Positions 21,714-34,100 of a stretch of DNA of 64,000 nucleotides are shown one piece after another (the stretch's first letter is position 1; every line of letters begins with the position of its first letter). Made by a program: the position numbers and the translations under genes. The notes under the pieces are model-generated. The model was not told the origin of the DNA, made no database searches, and saw nothing but the letters and a program-made list of their open reading frames with translations. The stretch comes from Tetrapyrgos nigripes (Eukaryota > Basidiomycota > Agaricomycetes > Agaricales > Campanellaceae), in contig JAACJM010000237.1 in NCBI GenBank assembly GCA_013368315.1, positions 61,835-125,834 of the forward strand, in the 5' to 3' direction.

Positions 21714-23378
21714 TTAGGTGACGTAATGTACGGTAACGGCAATCTTTCCGCGGAAGACGGTAAATACACCGAATAGACATAGCCACACGCGGAAATGGAG
21801 TGTAATGAACTTGTCCTTCATTTCATTTCGGCCTCGTAAATAGTCGTAGAACTTGGGATCGCAAAAATAAAAGCAAAGGTTGACAGTGACACCGTCATGA
21901 TCTGAACCACCGTGACTAGGATGGTCGTTCGCATACGAGTCCGAGTCCGAGTCCGAGTCCTGACCGTGAAGACTTGAATGGGCCGGCACAGCTGTCAGCG
22001 TCGCGTCGTTGACTTGTTCAGAAGAACTAGATGAGTCAGAAGCTTCCAAAAATCCAAATCCCCACAAAATCGAACGAATCAAATGTCCCTGCTGGACACC
22101 CATATAATCGTCAAACTGTAGCCCTTTGAAGTTGAGGCTTTCCAGCTTTTTGAAACGCAACAAATGCAAAGGTGAAAAGTCGACTTCGGCCAAATCTTGA
22201 TGTTCATTGGGGCCGAGCACTGTGCATGGGATAAACGCAATGAATGACAGCTTTCAATGGAGGAGGAGGATAGCTCACAAGACGAGGGATCAATAGTCAA
22301 AATAGCGACACGGTCTGCGCACCTATTTAGGAGCTCTAGGTGATCCACATCGGAAGAACATGTATGCACCTCTAGTCGTGTTGTGGATAAATCAAAGTAA
22401 CGAGCGTTGGAGAACAAGTTTAGGGTGTCCAGGTCATGCAGGATTAGGACCTGGCCTGGGAACCGACGACTGGGGTCGGTGGGAAGACTGATACCATTAG
22501 GACTACCATGTCCCTCCTGATAGTCAGCTTCAGAGACGGCGAAAGCTTGATTCAAGTCTTCCTCGAAAGAAACACCCAGAGAAAGCGTGCGAAATCAATC
22601 AAGTTGATACAAAGGCTGAAACAATCCAAGGACAACTTTGGAAGACTGCATGTCACCACGCAGCGAGAAGGATTCGAGCATCTGATTCCTTCCGAGATAC
22701 TCTGTCAGGCCATCGACGGTAGTAGGATCGATATCAATGTCCTCCAGGTCAATGTAAAGAGCTTCCAGTGACGTGAACGATAGGCAACGGAAGAAGGTAT
22801 TGTTATACGCCATTTCTCAGAGCGTCTTTACCGTGACCCCAATAGCCAGCGTTGATTACAAGAGTTTGAACGAATGGGAGAATGACTGTAGATAGACGGA
22901 AACGAGAATTGCGATTGGCGACGTCAGTGGCCGTGACAGTGGTCCAATGCTCGAGTACTGCTTCCGAGTAGATCTGGTCTTTGAGGGGGTGAGAATCATA
23001 GGACGAGTCTTCGTCTTCAGAAACGGCCCCCGGTCCTACTAAGATGAACTGCAATCTCTCCAAAAACGCTTTCACGCATCTTTCCTCATCGTCACTCTTC
23101 AGGATGGCCGTCTCCTTGATCCTAGGCTCGATAATCAAACGGCGGAAGATGTGATTTCGTGCCCTGGGCAACCAAGATTTGCAGACCAACGAGCAAGATT
23201 TCAATGTCGACATGAGCTTCTTATCCTTCAATGATGGTGAGCTGGTTGACCTTTGGGCGTCGACACAGTCGATAACGCGGTCGGTTAGCTCGGGAGGCAG
23301 CCGTGGTGGCAACCCTGACGTATGGAGTTTCTTCATGTTAGGAGTCTGTGAAGTAGAAATAGTGTGGTCAGAGAGCAT
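21714..23378 (-). pseudogene. F-box protein gene with apparent lesions
   Basis: The N-terminal part from MLSDHTIS or the downstream MKKLHTS reads LPPRLPPELTDRVIDCV, then LKSCSLVCKSWLPRARNHIF, a clear F-box of the basidiomycete type (SCF adaptor). The following region has leucine-rich stretches (LEALYIDLEDIDI, LHLLRFKKLESLNFKGLQ) usual in these proteins. Near 22,805 the frame shifts by one base. An in-frame TGA lies at 22,597-22,595. A normal 59-nt intron (about 22,221-22,279) then joins DPSSC to LLGPNEHQDL. The last exon has a short Asp-Ser repeat and ends at 21,714. I could not find introns that remove both lesions. It is either a pseudogene or carries assembly errors. Confidence 0.7.
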
Positions 23379-23399
23379 GCACAGTGGAGACGCGGTGTA

Positions 23400-24480
23400 A
23401 ATGAAGATAGCTACTACCTACTGTAGATTGTCAATGGGGACAGTAGTGTAGTCCGAGTTACGCAAACTGGTAGCGGATGATGGTGGTTCGAGTTCGGAGT
23501 CTGGGCTGAGTGGAATACCTCTTTTTAACCGAAGCCCCTTTATTGTGAGCGGAATTAGGAAATAGCCAAATATGGGCCCACTTGCAGGTTCGTTCTTGAT
23601 GTTCACAGTTCAGATATTTTTTTGCATTGTTCTCGGCTATTGGCCGGCGAGGCTTTTTAGTATTCGTCATGGCCTCCATACTGCAGGCCCCCTGACAATA
23701 GGTGACGATCCCGGATGCGGGTTTGGACAAAAAGTGGGCTCGGAAAGTCAAAATGCCGACCTGAGTTTGGACAACAATAGGCCTGTGAACAATAGGCTAC
23801 TGACAATGGCTTACTTACTACAATATGCCTAGCGACTTCCTATTCCACACCCTTTATGCTGCATATAGCTATTGCTTTTTCCTTGATAGGCCTTGGAGAA
23901 ATCAGAGACAGTGCTGTTAATTACAAGTAAATAATAATATTTTTTCAACGCATTACATGGTCTCTGCTTCAATAGGCCGCTACCAGACGCCGCCGACTGT
24001 TTTCCAAATGTCTCACTCAGAGAACTGATGCTCAATGCTTCGAGCTAGTAAGAGAGGGTCGTGTTTTCCAGGTTTCACCAATCCGAACTGGGTCTTATGG
24101 TTTTGTGCAGACAAAGTCAGGTATAATGTTAGGCCATGGTGCGTCTTTATCTCTTCTGAAACATTCGTCTTCTCATTCTATCTACCTCCAGTCATTGCAA
24201 TGTATTTCAAAGGCGGGGGGAAGAATGGCAAGCAAGGAAGCGTCACCTCCAAAAATCTGTCCGCGGTCTCTTACATCGCAGTCCAGCTGTTCGACTACAT
24301 GCAGCACCGTCAATCCCGCAAATTCTTCTCCCAATTTCATGTAAAAGGGTACATGCATCTCCATCCGCAGAACTTCCCCACATTGCTCTCGACATCTCTG
24401 CCGCTGACTTGGAGACATTCAAGATACTTCGAGAGAGGCAATCGGTGTTGCAAAATATGTTTTTTGCCATTTGCAAAGTA
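23400..24480. other. No recognised gene; weak open frame 24,035-24,481 (+)
   Basis: The plus-strand frame (148 residues, MLRASKRGSCFPGFTNPNW) and overlapping minus-strand frames have no recognisable motif. None is clearly favoured, so I do not call a gene. Confidence 0.35.
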
Positions 24481-24535
24481 GTAATTCAGCAATTACCTCG
24501 CAACCACTGATCTAGCATTGCATTTTAAGCACCAA

Positions 24536-24780
24536 TGTAGCATTTATCTGCGTTCAATCTCAGCACGAGTCAGCATTTTACTTAGTCTTATGTAGCATTC
24601 CTCATTGTTCAAACTCAGCACAAGTCAGCATTTTACTTAGTCTTATGTAGCATTCCTCATGGTTCAAACTTGGTGCAAGTCAGCATTTTACTCAGTCTCA
24701 TGCAACATTCATCAGTGTTCTATCTCAGCACAAGTTGGCATTTTACTTAATCTGATGTAGCATTCATCAGTGTCCAATCA
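24536..24780 (+). repeat. 55-bp tandem repeat, about 4.5 copies
   Basis: Units start with tgtagcatt (variant tgcaacatt) at 24,536, 24,591, 24,646, 24,701 and 24,756, an exact 55-bp period. Each contains gtcagcattttact. The array ends directly at the GH3-derived segment. Confidence 0.85.
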
Positions 24781-24781
24781 A

Positions 24782-25470
24782 GATGAAGGATGAAAAAGGT
24801 AAAAGGTAAAAAAGTCAAAGAGAAGAAAAACGAAGAAAGAGAACGAAACCCGGAAACCAGAAAAAGGCCGTAAGCCCAACTCTCCCGACTCGCCAACTCC
24901 AAGGTCCAACTCGCAATATCCAGGTACGGCGACAACGGCAGCATCACAGCAAATCCCATACCCACCTCCACCTCCAAAAGAAAGAAAAAACCGAGAACGA
25001 AAACCAAAAACCGAACGCCCAACTCGCCAAATCCAAGATCCACCCCAAACCCATCTCCCATCCCCACCCTGTACGTGTCCAGCTCCAAAAGAAAGAGAAA
25101 ACCGAGATTCCGAGAACGAGAAGCCAGAACCAGAACGGAAAACGAGAAGCCAAAAGCCAGAACAAAACACCCCACGTCTAACGTCTAACACCCAACACTC
25201 TGCGTTCACTCCGTCCATCCCGTCCCAAAACCAAAACCAAAAACAGAAACCAAAAACGAAAGGATAAAAGAGTTACGAAAACACCAAAACACAACAAAAC
25301 CAAAACCAAAACCCCCTAAAAACCATTAAAGAACAAAAACGAAACACCTAGATCATCTACCCTCTCCTCCGGAATCGTCCCATTCCTTACATACTCTGTT
25401 AAATTCCCTCCGAAATAAGAGTTTCCAGAGTCGAATGTGATGTCGCCAAGCATTGTCATCTGCACCCTGA
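24782..25470 (-). pseudogene. GH3 beta-glucosidase exon plus intron fragment
   Basis: The minus strand from about 25,460 reads MTMLGDITFDSGNSYFGGNL and then TEYVRNGTIPEERVDDL. This is the GH3 segment just after the catalytic SDW. A long GT-rich intron follows (25,350-24,782). The same exon-intron block occurs at 42,287-42,987, 40,260-41,045, 62,520-63,291 and, in its intron part, 63,564-64,000. No other GH3 exons adjoin it. It is a displaced remnant of an older cassette copy. Confidence 0.75.
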
Positions 25471-25795
25471 GACACAGTAATTATATAAAATCCTAGGTTG
25501 TACCTTAGAAGCTCGTTTATAGAAATTGTTGGATAATCCCAAGGATCTTTTTTTATAAAAGCCCTGCCAAATAACCTACCAGGTATGACGCACATTTAGC
25601 TGACTAGGCTGAGAACTAGCTCTCCAAGGTTCCTCAGTTCGGCTTTGGTTTGTAACTCGGCTTGGACGGCTACTTTCCAAATCAAGCATGTACATAATCT
25701 GGCGGTCATATAGTAACACGTGTCAGGGAACATACAGATCGGTAGCATATCTTTATTCACAAAAAATATATCTCGTTGTGTATAGTATGTAGGCT

Positions 25796-26250
25796 CTAGC
25801 TATGTACAACCTCTAGCATCTTTATCCTGTGCAACCTATCTTCCGCCAGCTCAAAACACCTTCTCGTCTCATCCCAAATCCCTCCTTGCACGAGTTTGAT
25901 GAGGCCAGGGGCGGTGGTGGATATTCTCGCTGGTACCACGCTGTATCCATGTGTAGCACAGGAAGATGTTGCGTGTTGGCTCAAGAAAAGTCAGCCAAGT
26001 TGTAAAGAGGGGAAAGGAAGAAGAACAAACAACAAACAATGAACGAAAATATGTACCACAACATGACCATTATGCCTTGCACACATCCATAGTCCAGGTT
26101 TTCCAGGTATGAGTCTGATGAGAGGAAGGCCATCAGAGGTAAAAAAGTCAGTATGGAAGCCCAAGCGAAAGAAAAAGGAAGCGACTCGAAGAAAAGGACC
26201 TGGAAGAGAGAAACAAAACTGAGCGGAAATGAAAAGAACACTCACAAACC
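25796..26250 (-). pseudogene. Possible C-terminal exons of an unidentified gene
   Basis: The minus-strand frame 25,984-25,796 reads SSCATHGYSVVPARISTTAP, then GGIWDETRRCFELAEDRLHR, and ends naturally. Its composition looks coding. An upstream piece near 26,130-26,060 reads LIPGKPGLWMCARHNGHVV before a GT. I could not join them with confidence or name a family. Confidence 0.3.
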
Positions 26251-28920
26251 CTATAATCCCCCTCAGTCTCTATTGATGATCCACTCCCCCTAGCAGTCCT
26301 GTGTCTACAATGTGTTTAGGTCCCTTTAAAGAGTCCCAACAAACCTATTAGGGCATGTAAATGGGACGATGTTCCTCCACTCCCCTTCGCTTTGCCCGAC
26401 TCATTCCTGACCCATTACCTCACTGCATCTAGACCAGTCTTAAGGCCACTTGATCCATCGTTAACCCTATCTGGTGCTCCTTCACCCATTTCATCAACTC
26501 CCCTTGTCCAGGATTACTTCCCCAAACATGACCATTTCAGCAGATGAGGGATGGCGAGGGCTGATTGAAAAGAGAGCATTGTTTGGTATGAGGGTGCTAT
26601 AGATGTTCTGAAGGAATTTGGAAACCAGCAGGTGGAGGTATGAGTTACAGAGGTATGAGATGCGGAGTAGGATGCACCATAAAAGTTGACGGCGATGTAT
26701 GGCCAAGTAGCTGTAAACGAGGCAGTTTTTTCTATGAGAGAAGTTATATACACATGTGGCTGTCCGTTTTTGTCCTTCATGGACACAGAAGAGTAGCGGG
26801 GATGCCCAAGGGATGCGCTGGCGGCTCAACGATGATGACGCGTCGTTGAATTACCATCGAATTACCGTCGAACAGTAGATTCTCACGCGTTTCCTGGCCG
26901 CTTAGCACACCATCTCGAGCTTTGCTTCGACTCATGTTGTATCTACAGGTGTTTTAAACCTCGGAGAGGTTCGGGATAGGTCTAAAATATGGATGAGCAC
27001 TACATGAATTTTTCTTGTCGCTATTGTTTGAGTGATGTGCAATATACTTGCGAGTTAATCCAAAAATGATCATAAAATGGTCAATTGGGGACATTCGTCT
27101 TGTATTAGAGGTATGATGTAGTGGTCTCAAAATCACCAAAAAATAGAGAAATGTTGTGAGTGATATAGAAAAGAGTAATTATAAAGTATCCAACTATATT
27201 ATAGCCATCTAAAATCGGCAGAGCCTTCAAAGCACTTTGGGATGCAAAAACTGCAAAAAAGCGATCATCCAAAGACTCGAACGCATACATCGCTTGCTAG
27301 ATCCCCCTGTATATATTGACACTTTGCACTAAGACCTAAAACTGAATCCATATACATGTAAAATTCTTATTTTGGAGCTCTGGGTGTGATCTAAATGGTT
27401 CATTCAAGTCAGAAAGTATCATATGACATATACTGAATGATTGTTGAATTAACATCGAACTACGCATGCAGCAACTTGGCGCCATTTCTTGTTGGCCAGA
27501 AAATTCCCAGATGTGTTTTTACTGACAATGCACATTTATAATCCCTCTAGATCATCTTTTACGCCTTCACCTTCACTCATAAGTTGAGCATCTGTAAGGG
27601 CGTCATTTTTTACTGACAATATACATTGGTACTACCTTTAGATCGTCTTTCATGCTCTCACCTTCACTGGTTCTTGGCAAGGTAGGGCACAGAAAGGAAA
27701 AGCACGGATGCGGTGGATGGATAATGTAGACAAGAAGCAACTAACAAAAAAAAGGCCTGTTGAGCGAATGACGCATGCACACGGACTTCTTCATTTGCAA
27801 AGTAGCTTAACCTAACCCGAAGAAGGAATGGCTGTGACATCTTCCAAATAGAGTAATTGAAACTCCACCGAAGAACTGTACAGTTGCTGTCAAAGGCTTG
27901 TCAACAAACACGGTCACAGGACTATGTTGACTTGTTTCTTTCCACTTGCAAGTCACAAGTCCGAGACTCCACAGGTTCCCTTCCTCTCTCAGCATGCCTG
28001 TATCACCCACAACTCAACCGCCGACTGCCAACTTTTTACTCTGACCCACGCAATAACAACCATGTTCACAGTGAGTGCATACGGTTTTTACTTCTACTAC
28101 CCACCCACTGTCTTTTAGTCTCTCATTTTCTTCCTACGCTTAGCGATCATACCTATTAGTTGGTTCCATTGGCTATCAAGATGTATGGCATACTCAAGAT
28201 TCTCTCTAGTACTGGTATGTCATTGTCCCCTGCCTACCTTGCTTGAAGCTTGAGCCATTTTTTTTTTCAGGTTCCCCTCCATTGTACCGTTTGGTCACTA
28301 TAACACTCGTACATCATCCCCACCTGCCTATTTTCCTTGGAGATTAACTATCTTGCCAGGTTCCCCTCTGTTGTACTGTCTGGATCCTCTCACCCTTGAA
28401 GTTCCTTATATGTCATCATTCAAATACTCTCATCAGGTATGTTTATGTTGTCTTTCCCATGTTAATGCTAGCTGAACTGCAGTTTTCAACATTTAGTGGT
28501 GTCATGAATGCGCTACTCCAGTATGTCTCTTTTCAATCTTTTGGGTATTGACGCTGGCTGATAGCTACATTGTACAAGGTGGTTTTGCCATCAGCATTTG
28601 GTATGTCCACGTCACCTGCCATATTCTTTCCTTCAGCTAATGGTGCTGCCTATATGCAGGTTTGAGCAGGGCAGTGTGTATAAGTCGTGACTGTTGTGTT
28701 GCCATTGTGTAAAGTCTCGTTGTCTTCTGTCATATGTAGTGTTGTCTTTCTTGTAGCCTGTCTTTCTTGTAGTCCATTTTTCTTGTAGCCCTTAGCCACG
28801 TCCAATAACAAGTGTTTCTGCATTAGAACCTGAATAGATTGTGAACAATTATTACAATAATAAGCATGAGCAATGTCAAACTTACACATAATCCTGTATA
28901 AACTCATGCATAATCTGGCC
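26251..28920. other. No gene recognised
   Basis: A few open frames of 60-110 codons (for example minus-strand 26,829-26,494 and plus-strand 27,857-28,159) show no known motif and no convincing splicing. At 28,200-28,440 a gttcccctc(c/t)(a/g)ttgta(c)tg word occurs twice. This may be older insertions that split the GH3 remnant (24,782-25,470 from 28,925-28,998). Confidence 0.4.
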
Positions 28921-28924
28921 AGAC

Positions 28925-28998
28925 TGACTTGGAACTCTGTGCAGACACAGCAGACACGGCTAGGCCCAAACCAAAGCCTAGCATTAACAACATCGTTG
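28925..28998 (-). pseudogene. Decayed 5' end of a GH3 beta-glucosidase gene
   Basis: The minus strand from about 28,998 reads MLLMLGFGLGLAVSAVSAQ. It matches the signal peptide of the GH3 gene at 44,552 (MLLTLGFGFGLAVSAVSAQ) at 17 of 19 positions. Differences at the DNA level are mostly CpG-to-TpG or CpA. The rest of the gene is not adjacent. Confidence 0.75.
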
Positions 28999-29970
28999 TC
29001 GGTCGTCATGTTGTGTCTTCCTCATTCTACTTTTTTTAAAAAACCCCAACCTACTACATATGTAACACCATTCAATTGGTCATTGTGGGGTTGACAGCAT
29101 TCTGATCAGGTCCTATGATCTGCTGCTCCATATGGCAATTGTCTGAGATTACACCTGGTGGAGGTAGAGAGGATGAAATGTCAAATGTGAAATTCAAATT
29201 CAAAAAAGAAAACCTCCCCATACATTCATCTGTGCATATGGTCTCCCTGTCCAAGTACTATGAACAGCTTTGACAGCACCTGACGCCATCTTCATGTACA
29301 CTACAAGAGTCTGATGGATACCAGTGTTTGAGCTCCGGACTCATGATGGTCCTCTCCACTCGAGTCAAGTCTAAGGATAGCCAGGAACTTTTTCAAAGAG
29401 ATCCCTTGGTCACTGGACCCATCAGCCAAGGAATACTCCTACCTGCTTCTATCCAGAAGAAGCAGTGGGCACAGTGCCACTAATTATACAAAAGAAATGT
29501 TAACTATGTGCTACACCGTGCACTTTCTATACTCCATCCACATACATAAATATATGTTCATCATCAAGTATGACAGAAATTCCAAAACTTCATTCTGCCA
29601 GTACCAGTCAGTACCTGTGTCTGGATTCAGAATTTGGATTCTGGAACTTGTTTTTCAGTTTGGCCAGGTTGGGAAGTTTGGCTTGCCTGGGCCTTTCTTA
29701 GACTTTGACAGCATATATACAGATCTACCGCACAAATTCTGATACATATTGAGGGTTGAATTAGTTGACTCAGACTGTTGACCCTTGACTGTTCAAGAGA
29801 ATTATGTTACTGTATTTCGGGATATCAATGCCTACATACTTAGACTCCATGTGCACTGCATCTAGCTATGCAGCGTCAGGCAATGGGTTGTAACAATTAT
29901 GTTACTTATTAGTAGTAGTGTATACCGTCGGGCTCAAACCTCAGCTCCAATTCAGATACAAGTGATAAAG
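28999..29970. repeat. Duplicate of the GH3 upstream region (matches 44,553-45,590)
   Basis: Colinear similarity to 44,553-45,590 throughout, for example accccaacctactac, gtgcatatggtctccctgtc, gatccctt(g/gg)..ca.cagccaa and gcatatatac. This copy carries TpG or CpA where the other has CpG at many sites. No gene seen; short open frames are not conserved between the copies. Confidence 0.75.
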
Positions 29971-31110
29971 TATAAAAGTATACTCAAGTTCCCCACCCAT
30001 GATGGAGATGCACTCATTGTCTGAACATGGAGATGAAGTAAATTGCCACCAACACCAGATTTGGATTTGGATTTGGAGGTGCACCGGTACTGACTACCGA
30101 CTGATTACTGACCAACTGACCAATCGGCAACTGTGAACACTCATGACGAATGAAGTGCAAGTACTAAGAAATACACATGTCACAGTGTATGTAGTCCATT
30201 ACTCACCACATGCCATGCCAGGTGTAGACGTTATATATAGCCTGCCAGTGGCCACAGGCCACCACAATATAAATACATCTACTCTAAATCTATAGACGTT
30301 AGAATTTAGCAATAGATGGCAGCAGATGCCAGAGCATGCATCTACATATCTCATCTATCTGAATTCTGATTCTTATATAATTCGGAGTTTAGGTTAGTTT
30401 AGAACTTGAGTCTTGATGAAACTAGTGCTGTCAGTGGTTTTATTGTCCTATGGTTCTGTGGTTCTATATATGAAACAGAAACTTGGGCCTCAGTTCCAAC
30501 AATCAGTGCCACAGTCCATAGTCTACAGTCCATTGCTCATTGTTCATCATCTTCATATTACACTTATATTAACAAGATGTGCACTTTTATTTGTAGCTAT
30601 TTGACATTGCCTTTACATTCTAGACGTGTGGCTCATGCCTCTATAACTTCAAATTTCTCCCCCTATTTCTGATTGTGAAGCTATAATGTAGGTATGTAGT
30701 CAATAGTGTTCACTATGTACCTTTCTCAATATTGGACCTAACATCATCTCTTGATTACTTATGAAGAAAGCTCTTACAGATGTGGACACTTTCGAATCTC
30801 ACTGTCTTCTACTCTGTTTGTATTCAAACGGGCCATCAACCAAGATTAATTACAGCTGTATCATATCATTGCCATGGCTTATGAATTCCTGAGTTCCAGA
30901 GGGTGTTTGGGGTTTGTGGCTTGTGATTTGAATAGAACTATTTCATTTCACAGCTGGAGACAGAGACAGATACACAACAATTGTCATACTGGTTGTACAA
31001 GAGCATGTTTAATGTGACTCACTAAGCAAAGAATCAGAAGTGAAATTTTCACTGTTTGGTCAGGACACTCTTTCATTTTGAATTCTATATATATTGTAGG
31101 ACAGGTGAAG

Positions 31111-34100
31111 CTACATATTCCAGAAGACTGGGCAGTAAATGTGATGGTCTGCTGGTTCATTGTCCATAAGTGGAAAAGGAATTTTAGGATCCTCCTGAAA
31201 TACAGTGAAAATAGGATCTATTGCAGCTGCTCCCCTCTGCATCAACAGGTCAAATATTTCTTGATTGCCTTGAAAAGCAGCAGCCTGAATGGGACTTCCA
31301 TACCTACCACCTCGGGAATTGATATCTGCACCGTTATTAAGAAGTATTTCTACCTGTTTGAGATAATCAAAACCATGATCACAATGATCCTTTTCTTTTG
31401 CAACACAAGCTGCCTGCAGAGCAGTCTCATATTTCCCTCCTTCAATGTTAACATTTGCACCCTTTTCAACCAGAAACTTTACTATGTCTGTTTCTCCTCC
31501 ATATGAAGCAGCCTGGAGAGCATTACCATGATAACCACCTTGAGCATTGATATCTGCCCCCTTCTCAACCAAAAGCTTCACAATTTCTTCTCTTCCCTCA
31601 TATGAAGCAGCCTGGAGAGCATTGCCATATCGACCACCTTGAGCATTGATATCTGCCCCCTTCTCAACCAAAAGCTTCACAATTTCTTCTCTTCCCCCAT
31701 ATGAAGCAGCCTGGAGAGCATTGCCATGATAACCACCTTGAGCATTGATATCTGCCCCCTTCTCAACCAAAAGCTTCACAATTTCTTCACTTTCCCCACA
31801 TGAAGCAGCCTGGAGAGCATTGCCATATCGACCACCTTGAGCATTGATATCTGCCCCCTTCTCAACCAAAAGCTTCACAATTTCTTCACTTCCCCCATAT
31901 GAAGCAGCCTGGAGAGCATTGCCATGATAACCACCTTGAGCATTGATATCTGCCCCCTTCTCAACCAAAAGCTTCACAATTTCTTCACTTTCCCCACATG
32001 AAGCAGCCTGGAGAGCATTGCCATATTGACCACCTTGAGCATTGATATCTGCCCCCTTCTCAACCAAAAGCTTCACAATTTCTTCACTTCCCCCATATGA
32101 AGCAGCCTGGAGAGCATTGCCATGATAACCACCTTGAGCATTGATATCTGCCCCCTTCTCAACCAAAAGCTTCACAATTTCTTCTCTTCCCCAATATGAA
32201 GCAGCCTGGAGAGCATTGCCACCTTGAGCATTGATATCTGCCCCCTTCTCAACCAAAAGCTTCACAATTTCTTCACTTTCCCCATATGAAGCAGCCTGGA
32301 GAGCATTGCCATATTGACCACCTTGAGCATTGATATCTGCCCCCTTCTCAACCAAAAGCTTCACAATTTCTTCTCTTCCCAAATATGAAGCAGCCTGGAG
32401 AGCATTGCCATATTGACCACCTTGAGCATTGATATCTGCCCCCTTCTCAACCAAAAGCTTCACAATTTCTTCACTTCCCCCATATGAAGTAGCCTGGAGA
32501 GCATTGCCATATCGACCACCTTGAGCATTGATATCTGCCCCCTTCTCAACCAAAAGCTTCACAATTTCTTCACTTTCCCCATATGAAGCAGCCAGGAGAG
32601 CATTGCCATATTGACCACCTTGAGCATTGATATCTGCCCCCTTCTCAACCAAAAGCTTCACAATTTCTTCACTTTCCCCACATGAAGCAGCCTGGAGAGC
32701 ATTGCCATATTGACCACCTTGAGCATTGATATCTGCCCCCTTCTCAACCAAAAGCTTCACAATTTCTTCACTTCCCCCATATGAAGTAGCCTGGAGAGCA
32801 TTGCCATATCGACCACCTTGAGCATTGATATCTGCCCCCTTCTCAACCAAAAGCTTCACAATTTCTTCACTTCCCCAATATGAAGCAGTCTGGAGAGCAT
32901 TGCCACATGGACCACCTTGAGCATTGATATCTGCCCCCTTCTCAACCAAAAGCTTCACAATTTCTTCTTTTCCCTCATATGAAGCAGCCTGGAGAGCATT
33001 GCCACATTGACCACCTTGAGCATTGATATCTGCCCCCTTCTCAACCAAAAGCTTCACAATTTCTTCACTTCCCCCATATGAAGTAGCCTGGAGAGCATTG
33101 CCATATCGACCACCTTGAGCATTGATATCTGCCCCCTTCTCAACCAAAAGCTTCACAATTTCTTCACTTCCCCAATATGAAGCAGTCTGGAGAGCATTGC
33201 CACATGGACCACCTTGAGCATTGATATCTGCCCCCTTCTCAACCAAAAGCTTCACAATTTCTTCTTTTCCCTCATATGAAGCAGCCTGGAGAGCATTGCC
33301 ACATTGACCACCTTGAGCATTGATATCTGCCCCCTTCTCAACCAAAAGCTTCACAATTTCTTCACTTCCCCCATATGAAGTAGCCTGGAGAGCATTGCCA
33401 TATCGACCACCTTGAGCATTGATATCTGCCCCCTTCTCAACCAAAAGCTTCACAATTTCTTCACTTCCCCAATATGAAGCAGTCTGGAGAGCATTGCCAC
33501 ATGGACCACCTTGAGCATTGATATCTGCCCCCTTCTCAACCAAAAGCTTCACAATTTCTTCTTTTCCCTCATATGAAGCAGCCTGGAGAGCATTGCCACA
33601 TTGACCACCTTGAGCATTGATATCTGCCCCCTTCTCAACCAAAAGCTTCACAATTTCTTCTCTTCCCTCATATGAAGCAGCCTGGAGAGCATTGCCATAT
33701 CGACCACCTTGAGCATTGATATCTGCCCCCTTCTCAACCAAAAGCTTCACAATTTCTTCACTTCCCCCATATGAAGCAGCCTGGAGAGCATTGCCATGAT
33801 AACCACCTTGAGCATTGATATCTGCCCCCTTCTCAACCAAAAGCTTCACAATTTCTTCTCTTCCCCAATATGAAGCAGCCTGGAGAGCATTGCCACCTTG
33901 AGCATTGATATCTGCCCCCTTCTCAACCAAAAGCTTCACAATTTCTTCACTTTCCCCATATGAAGCAGCCTGGAGAGCATTGCCATATTGACCACCTTGA
34001 GCATTGATATCTGCCCCCTTCTCAACCAAAAGCTTCACAATTTCTTCTCTTCCCAAATATGAAGCAGCCTGGAGAGCATTGCCATATTGACCACCTTGAG

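Noticed and set aside
22546..22596. A 49-nt GT-AG segment covering the in-frame TGA of the F-box gene
   Set aside because: Splicing it out creates a stop within a few codons in the resulting frame.
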